Positions 25,350-34,400 of a stretch of DNA of 64,000 bases are shown piece after piece (within the stretch, counting starts at the first letter, position 1; every line of letters begins with the position of its first letter). The position numbers and the translations under genes are program-made. The notes under the pieces are model-generated. The model ran no database searches. It saw only the letters and a program-made list of their open reading frames with translations, and was not told where the DNA came from. The stretch is from JBCCVH01 sp942492555 (GTDB taxonomy: Bacteria; Bacteroidota; Bacteroidia; Cytophagales; Amoebophilaceae). The DNA is taken from NCBI GenBank assembly GCA_942492555.1, contig CALOEX010000004.1:1-64000 (forward strand), read 5' to 3'.

Positions 25350-26051
25350 CTAAGGATGTAAAAAAGTACCTTCTTTTCCCTCTGTGATAATTGCTTTGAG
25401 CCTGTTTTTCTTTTTAGCGTTGTACACAGCAATAGGTATGTTGTGTTCGATACATAGCATCATAGCTGTTGTGTCCAAAACACCCAATTTTTTATCTAAG
25501 GCCTCTTGTAGAAATAAATGTGAATAATAGGTGGCTTTGGGATTTTTTTTAGGGTCTGTAGCATAGACACCATCTACATTCGTACCTTTTATCAAAAGAT
25601 CAACACCTAGTTCAATGGCCGTGAGTGCACCTGCAGAATCGCTGGTAAAACAAGGCACACCTGTCCCTCCACTAATAACCAAAACATGGTCTTGCATGAG
25701 TTTACGTGCGTGAATAGGATTATATGCCATTACCATAGGTGCTATGGGTAAACGGGTTAGATGTTTGCTTGGTATGCTATTTTTTTCCAAAGCCACCGAT
25801 AGAGCAATGCCATTGATAGCAGTGGCTAACATACCCATATGATCACTGTTTATTTTATCAAGACCTAATTCTTTTCCCTCTTTTCCTCGGTAAAGATTGC
25901 CTCCTCCTATTACGATAGCTAGGTGGTATTTTTCTAAGTCTATTGTTTTGATTTCTTGCATGTAATGTGCAAGAGCAGTAGCATCAATACCTTTTTGGTT
26001 TTTTCCCGCTAATATTTCTCCACTCAGTTTTAATACAATGTTTTTTTTCAT
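25350..26051 (-). CDS. pyrH: UMP kinase
   Basis: PyrH phosphorylates UMP to UDP, the committed step toward UTP/CTP. The 233-residue amino-acid-kinase-fold protein shows the N-terminal LKLSGE loop (about 7-12), VIGGGNLYRGKEG (about 45-57), the UMP-binding DHMGMLATAINGIAL, ISGGTGVPCFTSDSAG (about 126-141) and KGTNVDGVYATDPKKN. Length is normal. In many Bacteroidota pyrH lies near frr and tsf, but here neither is adjacent. The ATG lies at the 26051 end. Confidence 0.96.
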   Translation of the reverse strand: MKKNIVLKLSGEILAGKNQKGIDATALAHYMQEIKTIDLEKYHLAIVIGGGNLYRGKEGKELGLDKINSDHMGMLATAINGIALSVALEKNSIPSKHLTRLPIAPMVMAYNPIHARKLMQDHVLVISGGTGVPCFTSDSAGALTAIELGVDLLIKGTNVDGVYATDPKKNPKATYYSHLFLQEALDKKLGVLDTTAMMLCIEHNIPIAVYNAKKKNRLKAIITEGKEGTFLHP

Positions 26052-26602
26052 ATCTCATTTTTATTTTTGTGATGTAAAATTAATGTTTTTTTGGATTATC
26101 CTTATCTATTTGCACGAAATAGCATTATTAAAAACGTTGGACAACCATAAGTGCTACTAAAGTTGCAAAAATAAGCCAACCTTTTTCTATTTGATTCTTT
26201 TTGTATAAGCATAAACAACACTGCTGTTTTCTATACTATTAATATGTTGTGTTTGTAGATGTCGGTTGTTTTTTTGTTCTTAGATATGCCGGTTGTACAA
26301 TCCGACCCACTATTTAACAAACCTACAATTGTATTTTCATAGTGGCATAGCTTTGGCTAATTTTTCTTTGACACTTTTCCCTTATGATTTTTTTATAAAA
26401 AGCGAATTATCTTATAGGACTTGTTCATGATTTTTGACTGCTGTATATGCAACAGTTTTAAAAAAAGGCATACATGCTTTTGTAGGATTTCAGCAGTGGA
26501 TAATAGTATAAACTTTTCGTAGTTTTTCTTTATAAAAGTTGGAAATCTACGATTCATTGCTTATCTTATAAATAGCGAGTTCTTCCAATTCTACAATGTC
26601 TT
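26052..26602. other. 551-bp intergenic region, divergent promoters expected
   Basis: This gap lies between the divergent pyrH (reverse) and the membrane protein gene at 26603. It must hold promoters for both, but I see no convincing TTTG/TAnnTTTG pair. A short hydrophobic reverse-strand frame (LIFATLVALMVVQRF, around 26125-26180) lacks a credible start. No RNA gene recognised. Confidence 0.4.
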
Positions 26603-28153
26603 ATGGTGTTATTGCTAAAAAAGATATCTCTTACTAAAACAGCGTTGCTGTTAGTTGTTTTTCTCTTTATAGGAAGAGAGATGCAAGCAGCGGTGATGCA
26701 AGATAAGCCCAAAAAATCAATCAAAAAAGCAACAAAAAAATCATTAAAAAAGACCGTAGCCGATATATCGCCATCAACAGTTTTAACACAAAGTCTTAAC
26801 ACAAATCATCAACACATACAAAAAGACAAACAAAGGCAAGAACTCAAACAAAAGAGTAAGTTAAAACACAAAGTGTTACAAGGACTTATTGCTACCGGCG
26901 TAGTGATAGCAAGTGGTATGGTTATTTACAATGTTTTCTTTAAAAAACCATCGTCTAAATCCATAGTGTCCTCTAAGAATCAAAATATTTCAGTTCCTGC
27001 CAATCAAACAACAACACATGCACAAACCATCCAGAATATCATGGATCAAGGAGGGAGTGAAGAATCAGTACAAGCAAACCTTTTGGGGGCTCTTTTTAAC
27101 AGAGTGAGAGAAGCCCTTAAAAACCGTAATACCCCAGAAGTAGTTGTGCAAAGACCACTTGTCGAAAAAGTTACACAAAATAGTGCTACAATAGCTCATA
27201 CATCCCAAAAATCTTTTGTAGAAAAAACATTGGCGTGGTGTATACACAACCCTTACACAGCTGTTTTCTCAAGTGTATCCGTTGCAGTATTCTTTGCAGT
27301 TTCTTATTATCAAGGCTTAGACGAGAGTGCACGTAATATGGGAACAGCAGTTGCAGGAACAATGCTTCTAAATCAATTAAACACTCCTTCTGCAATAGAA
27401 AATAAGCATGTTGACCCTCGTGTGTCCTCTCTGATAAAAGGATTCTTTGGCTATATGGGACTTAGTCTGAGCAAGCAAATAGATGTTTGGAGTGTTGTGA
27501 ATAAGAGCGAAGGGTTAAAAAACTACCTAAAAGACAGAAAAGCATTCACGGCAGCAAATAAAGACTCAGCCGGAGGAAATGATAATCCTGGAGATAGAAA
27601 AAAACCACGTTATGCCCTGAATCATTTTCTAGCAGATATATTGCTAGGGAAAGGCATAGCATGGATACAAGCTAAATTTAAAGAGTGGATAAATAGTTCT
27701 CTCATTATTAGCCCCTTAGCGTGGATTGCTAGCAAGGTATTTGGAGATGGAGACAATGTGTCTTATGCCATGATGAATATGCTCATTGCTAGTTTCTGTT
27801 CTTTTATTGCTTCTGTATTCCTATCTTTGTATGCAAAACATAAAGAAAAAGAAAACCAAAAAACCCTGCAAGAAGAAGCAAAAATTAAAGAAAAAGAAAT
27901 GCAGGAACAAAAACAAAGGGAGTTAATTTACCAACAAGAAAAAAAGCGACAAGAAATAGAATCGAACACCCTATTAAATTTTGCCAATAAACATCTTTCC
28001 ACCCAAGTGCGGGCATGGATTGGAGGCATATTGGTGCGTGTAGGAGTATACATACAAACAGTCTTTCCACACCATAAAAAAGAAAAAAGCATGCTTGAAA
28101 AATTCAATGATGGACGGTTGCATGCTATATGGAGTAGTTTGATGAAACCATAG
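26603..28153 (+). CDS. exported/membrane ORFan, lysine-rich with several hydrophobic segments
   Basis: A 516-residue protein of unknown function. A signal peptide (MVLLLKKISLTKTALLLVVF, ending near EMQA) is followed by a strongly basic segment (KPKKSIKKATKKSLKK). Membrane or hydrophobic segments then occur at about 97-112, 210-233, 246-258, 345-380 and 390-412. A charged coiled coil (about 413-455, KHKEKENQKTLQEEAKIKEKE) lies before a last hydrophobic stretch. No catalytic motif is recognised. The layout suggests a membrane-inserted surface or pore-associated protein. It converges with ychF. Confidence 0.65.
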   Translation: MVLLLKKISLTKTALLLVVFLFIGREMQAAVMQDKPKKSIKKATKKSLKKTVADISPSTVLTQSLNTNHQHIQKDKQRQELKQKSKLKHKVLQGLIATGVVIASGMVIYNVFFKKPSSKSIVSSKNQNISVPANQTTTHAQTIQNIMDQGGSEESVQANLLGALFNRVREALKNRNTPEVVVQRPLVEKVTQNSATIAHTSQKSFVEKTLAWCIHNPYTAVFSSVSVAVFFAVSYYQGLDESARNMGTAVAGTMLLNQLNTPSAIENKHVDPRVSSLIKGFFGYMGLSLSKQIDVWSVVNKSEGLKNYLKDRKAFTAANKDSAGGNDNPGDRKKPRYALNHFLADILLGKGIAWIQAKFKEWINSSLIISPLAWIASKVFGDGDNVSYAMMNMLIASFCSFIASVFLSLYAKHKEKENQKTLQEEAKIKEKEMQEQKQRELIYQQEKKRQEIESNTLLNFANKHLSTQVRAWIGGILVRVGVYIQTVFPHHKKEKSMLEKFNDGRLHAIWSSLMKP

Positions 28154-28193
28154 CTTGAGGCAATACTAGCCATTTGCATGAGGTTAATAGTTA

Positions 28194-29291
28194 CTAAGAC
28201 CTACACTTAAAATGAATAATATCTCCATCCTCCACAATATAGCTTTTTCCCTCACTGCCAATTTTTCCTGCTTGACGGCATTTTTCTTCAGACTGAAAAT
28301 GTATAAAATCCGAAAATTTAATAACATCCGCCTTAATGAAATTTTTTTCAAAATCTGAGTGAATGACAGCAGCAGCTTGGGGAGCAGCACTTTTTCTGGG
28401 AATGGTCCAAGCACGAATCTCTTTTGGTCCCACTGTAAAATAAGTCATCAAACCAAGGAGGTCATACACTTTTTTAATAATAAGATTCAAACTTGTCTCA
28501 GATAGACTATAAGCTTCCAAATATGCTTTTTGCTCTTCTGCTGGCAATAAAACAATTTGTGCTTCAAGTCCCAAACAAATGGGAAGTACCTGAGTATATT
28601 CGTTTTCAACCGCTGCTTGTAAAGCACGCACATGTTTATTTGTTCTTGTTACCAAAGAATCCTCATCGATATTTGCTACATACAAAACAGGTTTCTTTGT
28701 AAGCAACTGCCACTCTTTTGCAAAAATTTGCTCTTCGGCATGCAAAGAAATCATACGAGCATCTTGTCCCTCTTGCAAGGCCTTGATAAAAACCTCAATG
28801 ATTTCTTGATATTTTAAAATATCTTTCTTGCCTGTTTTTGTCAGTTTACTAACTTTTTCCAGTTTTTTTTTCAAAGAAAAAATATCTGCCAGACGTAATT
28901 CTTGATTGATCACTTCTTGATCGAACGCAGGATCTACTTCACCTGCAACATGCATGATGCTATCGTCCTCAAAGCAACGTACAACATGTACTAGAGCATC
29001 TACTTCCCGAATATTAGCCAAAAACTGATTACCAAGACCTTCTCCTTCACTTGCACCTTTTACAAGTCCAGCAATATCCACAAAAGAAACAGTTGTAGGC
29101 ACTATACTTTCACTTTCTACATATTGGTTTAACTGCTTTAAACGTTCATCAGGAACAGTAACAACACCTACATTAGGCTCTATTGTTGAAAAGGGGAAAT
29201 TAGCACTCAATCCTTGACGCTGTGTCAGCGCACTAAAAAACGTAGATTTTCCCACATTTGGCAACCCTACAATCCCACATTTGAGAGGCAT
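28194..29291 (-). CDS. ychF: redox-regulated ATPase/GTPase YchF (Obg family)
   Basis: YchF is a universally conserved Obg-family NTPase that binds ribosomes and prefers ATP. The 365-residue protein has GLPNVGKSTFFSALT (P-loop, about 8-22), the switch region FSTIEPNVG, DIAGLVKGASEGEGLGNQFL (about 71-90), and VANIDED in place of the usual NKxD, consistent with the altered nucleotide specificity of YchF. A C-terminal TGS domain ends DGDIIHFKCRS. Length is normal. The ATG is at 29291. It lies 38 bp downstream of the DUF3276 gene on the same strand and may be co-transcribed with it. Confidence 0.96.
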   Translation of the reverse strand: MPLKCGIVGLPNVGKSTFFSALTQRQGLSANFPFSTIEPNVGVVTVPDERLKQLNQYVESESIVPTTVSFVDIAGLVKGASEGEGLGNQFLANIREVDALVHVVRCFEDDSIMHVAGEVDPAFDQEVINQELRLADIFSLKKKLEKVSKLTKTGKKDILKYQEIIEVFIKALQEGQDARMISLHAEEQIFAKEWQLLTKKPVLYVANIDEDSLVTRTNKHVRALQAAVENEYTQVLPICLGLEAQIVLLPAEEQKAYLEAYSLSETSLNLIIKKVYDLLGLMTYFTVGPKEIRAWTIPRKSAAPQAAAVIHSDFEKNFIKADVIKFSDFIHFQSEEKCRQAGKIGSEGKSYIVEDGDIIHFKCRS

Positions 29292-29329
29292 AACAAAAAT
29301 GTTGAAAAGTTATGAATTACTCAGGGATT

Positions 29330-29620
29330 TTACTCTTCTTGATTATCTCTGCGCTCAAACTTTTCAAAATCGTGATTGGGCATCAACTCTTTCAAATGCG
29401 CAAAAGCGTCATTAATCGTCTGTGTAAAACGGCTGATATCTTCTGGATAAACAAACAGTTTACTTTTTTGAAATGAGGGGGTGTTGTTTTCATCAAAACT
29501 CCTTCTGCTTTCAGAAACTATCAAATAGTATCCACCGCCACGAGTTTCTTTAACATCTACAAAATAAGTTCTTTTTCCAGCCTTTACTTTCTTCGAATAT
29601 ACATTATTACTTGCTTCCAC
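29330..29620 (-). CDS. DUF3276 (PUR-alpha-like) nucleic-acid-binding protein
   Basis: A 96-residue protein starting MEASNNVYSKKVKAGKRTYF. Features are VKETRGGGYYLIVSESRR and LFVYPEDISRFTQTINDAF, the signature of DUF3276. This small family is found mainly in Bacteroidota and related to PUR-alpha single-stranded nucleic-acid-binding folds. It is complete and ends with an acidic tail. Its role is unknown but it is conserved even in reduced Bacteroidota genomes, which supports the lineage assignment. ychF follows on the same strand. Confidence 0.85.
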   Translation of the reverse strand: MEASNNVYSKKVKAGKRTYFVDVKETRGGGYYLIVSESRRSFDENNTPSFQKSKLFVYPEDISRFTQTINDAFAHLKELMPNHDFEKFERRDNQEE

Positions 29621-29804
29621 AATAGTTTAAATTAAACGTTCATAGCAGGACTCTGCCCACTATATAATTATATCAAAAACACATCACAAACAGCTATATA
29701 CGAGTTTTTTGTAAAAATACAACCACACGATATCGTTTCTGTGCGTTTATAAACAAGCAAATGTACACAAAAACAACCAAAAAAAGAAAAACCAAACACT
29801 CATC

Positions 29805-31058
29805 TTATGCCCCCTCTTTATTTTCTGATAAAACACGACGAAGCATAGCTTCTATTTGTGGCGTAATTAAATGTTCAATAGCTTCAGCATCATCATGAAC
29901 ATGTGTACTATCAATCTTTAAAAAACGCTCCAAATAAGCCTCCCAAAGCAAATGCCTTTCCATTATCCTCTTACCATACCTACATCCATCCTTTGTCAAC
30001 CGCCATTTATCCCTATCCACACAAAACGCAAGCCTTTTTGCACACAATTGTTCCATACCCTTACGTATTTTCCCAACAGGTATTTTTCTGTATTCTTTCA
30101 AAATTTTTAAATCAAGCACCTCCTCATACCCATCATCCAATTGCCCTAACTCAAAAAACATCTTCAATAAATTCTCCTGTAATATACGCCTACCATAAAG
30201 ATACATATACCACTTCTTTGGAAAAAAACCCTCTCCAGGAGCAAATAAACAAGATATCAACAACAATAATACAGATATCAATACAATACAAGGTCCTGTT
30301 GGCATCTCACCTATATAATAAGAGCAGTACATGCCCCCAACACCACTCACACAAGCAACAAAACTCGCAATAGCCAGCAATACCTTCAATTTTTTCGTCC
30401 AAAAAAAACCAGTTACTACAGGTGTAATCAACAGTGCTGTCACCAAAACAACACCCACTGTTTGTATGCCTAAAACAATGGCCATTACAGTAATACAACG
30501 AAACAAAAAATCCAAACGATGCACAGGCATTCCAACCGTTATAGCAAACGACCTATCAAAACACAACAGTTGCCACTCATGAAAAAAAACAAACAAAACC
30601 ATCAACACCACTGCAGTCAAACAAGCAAAAACCACCACATCCTGCCTACTTAACGCCACAACATTACCCAACAAAAAATCTTTTAACCCAGACTGCTCCT
30701 CATACTCCTTATTATTTTGTACAAAAGACAACAACATAATCCCAAAACCAAAAAAGCTAGCCAATACCAGTGCCATGGACGTATCCTTTTTAATTTTAGG
30801 GTTTGTATAAGACAAATAATCAATCAATAACATCGCCATCATACCACTCCCCAAAGCTCCAATCGACAAATAAAAAGCATTTTTTACATGCATAGCAATA
30901 AAAGCCAGAACAATACCTGGTAAAACAGCATGCGAGATAACATCCCCTGCAAGCTCTTTTTTTTGCAAGCTAGTAAAAGTGCCAACAATTGCTAAAATAC
31001 TCATGGAAAGCATTACACCAATAGCTTGATAAAAAGGTATTACAACATTAAAATCCAT
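29805..31058 (-). CDS. manganese/iron/zinc ABC transporter permease fused to a DtxR-like domain
   Basis: 417 residues. Residues about 1-290 form an ABC-3-type (MntB/ZnuB/TroC) permease with about eight membrane segments, including GDVISHAVLPGIVLAF (the conserved permease motif) and GVVLVTALLITPVV. Residues about 300-417 form a DtxR/MntR-like module: a winged-helix part (KIPVGKIRKGMEQLC, WRLTKDGCRYG), then a dimerisation part (RHLLWEAYLERFLKIDSTHVHDDAEAIEHLI) carrying the E/H-type metal-site residues of that family. Permease-DtxR fusions are known in several phyla. The tail probably senses cytosolic metal and gates transport rather than binding DNA. No ATPase or binding-protein gene is adjacent. 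Confidence 0.88.
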   Translation of the reverse strand: MDFNVVIPFYQAIGVMLSMSILAIVGTFTSLQKKELAGDVISHAVLPGIVLAFIAMHVKNAFYLSIGALGSGMMAMLLIDYLSYTNPKIKKDTSMALVLASFFGFGIMLLSFVQNNKEYEEQSGLKDFLLGNVVALSRQDVVVFACLTAVVLMVLFVFFHEWQLLCFDRSFAITVGMPVHRLDFLFRCITVMAIVLGIQTVGVVLVTALLITPVVTGFFWTKKLKVLLAIASFVACVSGVGGMYCSYYIGEMPTGPCIVLISVLLLLISCLFAPGEGFFPKKWYMYLYGRRILQENLLKMFFELGQLDDGYEEVLDLKILKEYRKIPVGKIRKGMEQLCAKRLAFCVDRDKWRLTKDGCRYGKRIMERHLLWEAYLERFLKIDSTHVHDDAEAIEHLITPQIEAMLRRVLSENKEGA

Positions 31059-31401
31059 TATGTAAACATTATATACTACACAAATCTACAGCCACAAATC
31101 AAAAACACCACAAAGATCCCCAAAGAAAGACAATAAACATAAACAAAAGAGAACCCTAAAATTTATCCCACTACCTATAAAAGCAACAGCTTCATTACGT
31201 GATCCATCATCAAAATCACCACACAGCCTTTTACAAAAAAATAGAAAACAAAAAAATTTCAACCAGTAGGTTTTTATTTATTTAAGCACCCACCCTTAGC
31301 CTTCAAATCAATATTATTTTCTTTCATATTTTATTTTGTCATTAAAAAATTGTATAATGTATTACATGATTTTAAAAAAATACCATAAAAAATAAAAATC
31401 A
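31059..31401. other. 343-bp divergent intergenic region
   Basis: This region lies between the metal permease (reverse) and the NACHT/WD40 gene. It is very G-poor on the + strand. TATAATG at about 31351 resembles a sigma-70 -10 box but lacks the Bacteroidota TAnnTTTG form. No RNA gene is recognised. Confidence 0.4.
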
Positions 31402-34400
31402 ATGAAAAAACAGAATAAAAAAAACACTTTAAGCACAATCTGTATAAGCAACATTATTTTTGTAATCCTAATGTTCTCCATTACCCCACTGAGTGCAACC
31501 TTGCAGTACACACATGCTCTACGCGATATATATCAACAAAACCAAACCTACCACTGCCAAGAACCCATCATCAACGCTTTTCCAAACAGCATTCCTCTAG
31601 CAATTAACACCAACCAAAATCAACTAAACGCCTTGTTATACACCAGTAACATCCAAAAAAACCTCAGCAACAACAACGTAGAAAAAGTAAGTGAAAACTT
31701 ACAAAACCTCACCAACATCTACCAAAAAAAACTCTTAAACCCAGCAATCATCATACAAAAACTACTAGAAGCCCTCACAATCCCAACCAATCAATGGGAA
31801 ACCATCCTTCTCAAACAACATATCGCACAAGCCATCCACCCCTTTATGTACATTTTGTACCATACCCCACACCACTACAACAAAACAACATTACAAAATC
31901 AAATACAAAAAGCCCAAAACACCATAAACGAAACAAAAGCACCCCAAAACGCACTACGCTTTCACCTCGACTTCCTACAAGCCATAATAGACAACCTACC
32001 TAAAACCCCACATGAACAAAACGAAACAAAAAGCCTCATCATAGCAACCCATCAACTACTACAACAAACCAAAAACAACCCTGTTAGCTTAGCCCAAGCA
32101 ACAAAAAAAATCCATCTGCACCTCAAAAAAAAAACAAATACCACATGGTACCAAATCGTACTATACATCAACCACCTCAAACAACAAACCCAAAACAACC
32201 CCATAGCCCTAACCTACCTGCAAGAAATACTTGAAAACTACAAAAAACCCACCCTCAAACCCCAAAACAAAATCACCCAACAAATCAACAACCTGCTAGG
32301 TGTCAAAAACCAACACCATCACAACCCCAAAGGCAACTGGCATATACTATACGCTGGCATAGACACCCTTACACACATGGCCATCCATACTCCCAACCTC
32401 CAGACATACCTAAAAACCCCACACAACATCCTACACTATTTAAACATACAAAACCAACAGCAACTAAGCCACCCCGCCTACAACTGGCGCATCCGCGAAA
32501 AAATCCTCGAAAGTACCCTTTTCCTCATCCAACACAAAAACCTACAAATACAGCAACAAGCAACCCACCATCTTTTCAATAGAGCAATCAAAGAAAAAGA
32601 CACACGCGTCACCAACATACTCCAACAACCAAGCCTTATCACCGCTATTACAGAAACACTCCAAAAAAATTGGCAAAACACACCAGAAACCTTCGAAAAA
32701 ATCCTAGCAAAACACACCCAAAACATAGAGGAACACTTTCAAAACTTATGGGCAAAAAACAATTCCCAATACACACAAAATTTAGAAAAACAACAAAAAA
32801 TCCATCAAAACATTGCTTCCTATATGGAAAAAAATCACCCTAAAGGTTGCCACGAATGCATCATAAAATACAAAATCCAATTTCTTGCCATAGTAGAAAA
32901 CGAAAAATACAAAATACAAGAACAACTAGATACACTTACCACACAAAACGAAAAACTAGCAAAACGATACAACAACATCCTCGCAAAACAGCAAACAATA
33001 GCCAACATCCACAACAATCCAGCACCAACCACCCAAGAACTAAAAAACACCCTCCAAACCATACACACTTGTCTCACAAACAACCTCCAAAAAGAAATAA
33101 TGCAAATATTACAAATAAACCAACAATTTAAACTAGATATCAATACTGATTTTCTACAAAAAATATACCAAAAAAGCAACACTATATTGACATCAAGAGA
33201 AAAACAAATACTTACAAAAACAATTCAAAACACCAAAGCAACAAAAGAAAACAACGACATCCTCACACTACTTCAGAAAGAAATACTAGAAAATACACCA
33301 CATCAACATTATATTTCTCTCAAGGTAATATCAACCCAAGACAAAGAGAGCATCGATATAGACAAAGCGGTGCATGATTTTCTCAAAGAAAAAAGCACAA
33401 AAAAATGCTCTCTAGTCATTAAAGGCAACTCAGGTGCAGGAAAAACCACCTACATGCACTACCTTTACCACCAACTATGGAAAACACGCAAACCCAACGA
33501 CCCTATACCCCTATTGTTGTCACTAAAAAACTTCGTCAACGTTACAGACCAGCTCGTAGAAACAGCACTTAAACAAGAATATACCATCTGGGAAGAAAAA
33601 GCAAACCACCTACGAAAAAAATATAGATTTCTTCTATTGCTCGATGGATATGATGAAATGAACTCTACAAAATCCTTATACCAAAACTATAACCTAAACA
33701 CATGGGCAGACAAAGTCATTGTAACCATACATCAAGAATATCCCATCACAACCAGTTGCTTTGTCCCATACAAAAACAACATACCACAAAAACAACTCTG
33801 CCAAGAAATAACCTTGCAACCCTTTGATCAAGAGCAAATCAACAACTACTTCAAAACAATAGCACAAGCACCCCATAGCATTTGGCAAGATTGGCATCTA
33901 TACCGCAACACCCTAGACAAAATGCCTATTATAGCGAAAATAGCAAGCAATCCTCTAACGTTGCAAATTATCTGTTATGTTTTTGCAAACAAAGAAAAAA
34001 AAAACATCTTAAAACAACATCCCACATCCATAGACATCTATACAGCCCTCATTCGCCACACAATCAACCACGATAAAAAAAAAGCGCATATTCCCGTAGA
34101 AAAATACCTCAAATTTGCACAAAAGCTAGCCATTGCCATGCTTTGTCAAAAAGAAAAAAAAATTACTTATCAATACCCCAAAAAAAATAATACTTGGATC
34201 TTTACAAATCCATCATTTTACTCCTATTTTATAACCCAAGCGATCTGTGACCAAATCTTTTCCACAATCGACACAACTTTCAACACCAACAACCTCCTTC
34301 TCAACAAAACACTCTTAAACAATGAACATGAAGTCCTACAATTACTTACAGATATCACCCTAAAAAGCACAATGTTTAAACAGCAACTATTCAGCTATAT

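Noticed and set aside
26125..26180. Short hydrophobic reverse-strand frame in the pyrH upstream gap
   Set aside because: No credible start codon and too short to separate from chance in AT-rich DNA.
31340..31360. TATAATG as a promoter for the NACHT gene
   Set aside because: It is an Escherichia coli-type box in AT-rich DNA; Bacteroidota primary sigma uses TAnnTTTG and no matching -33 box is present.
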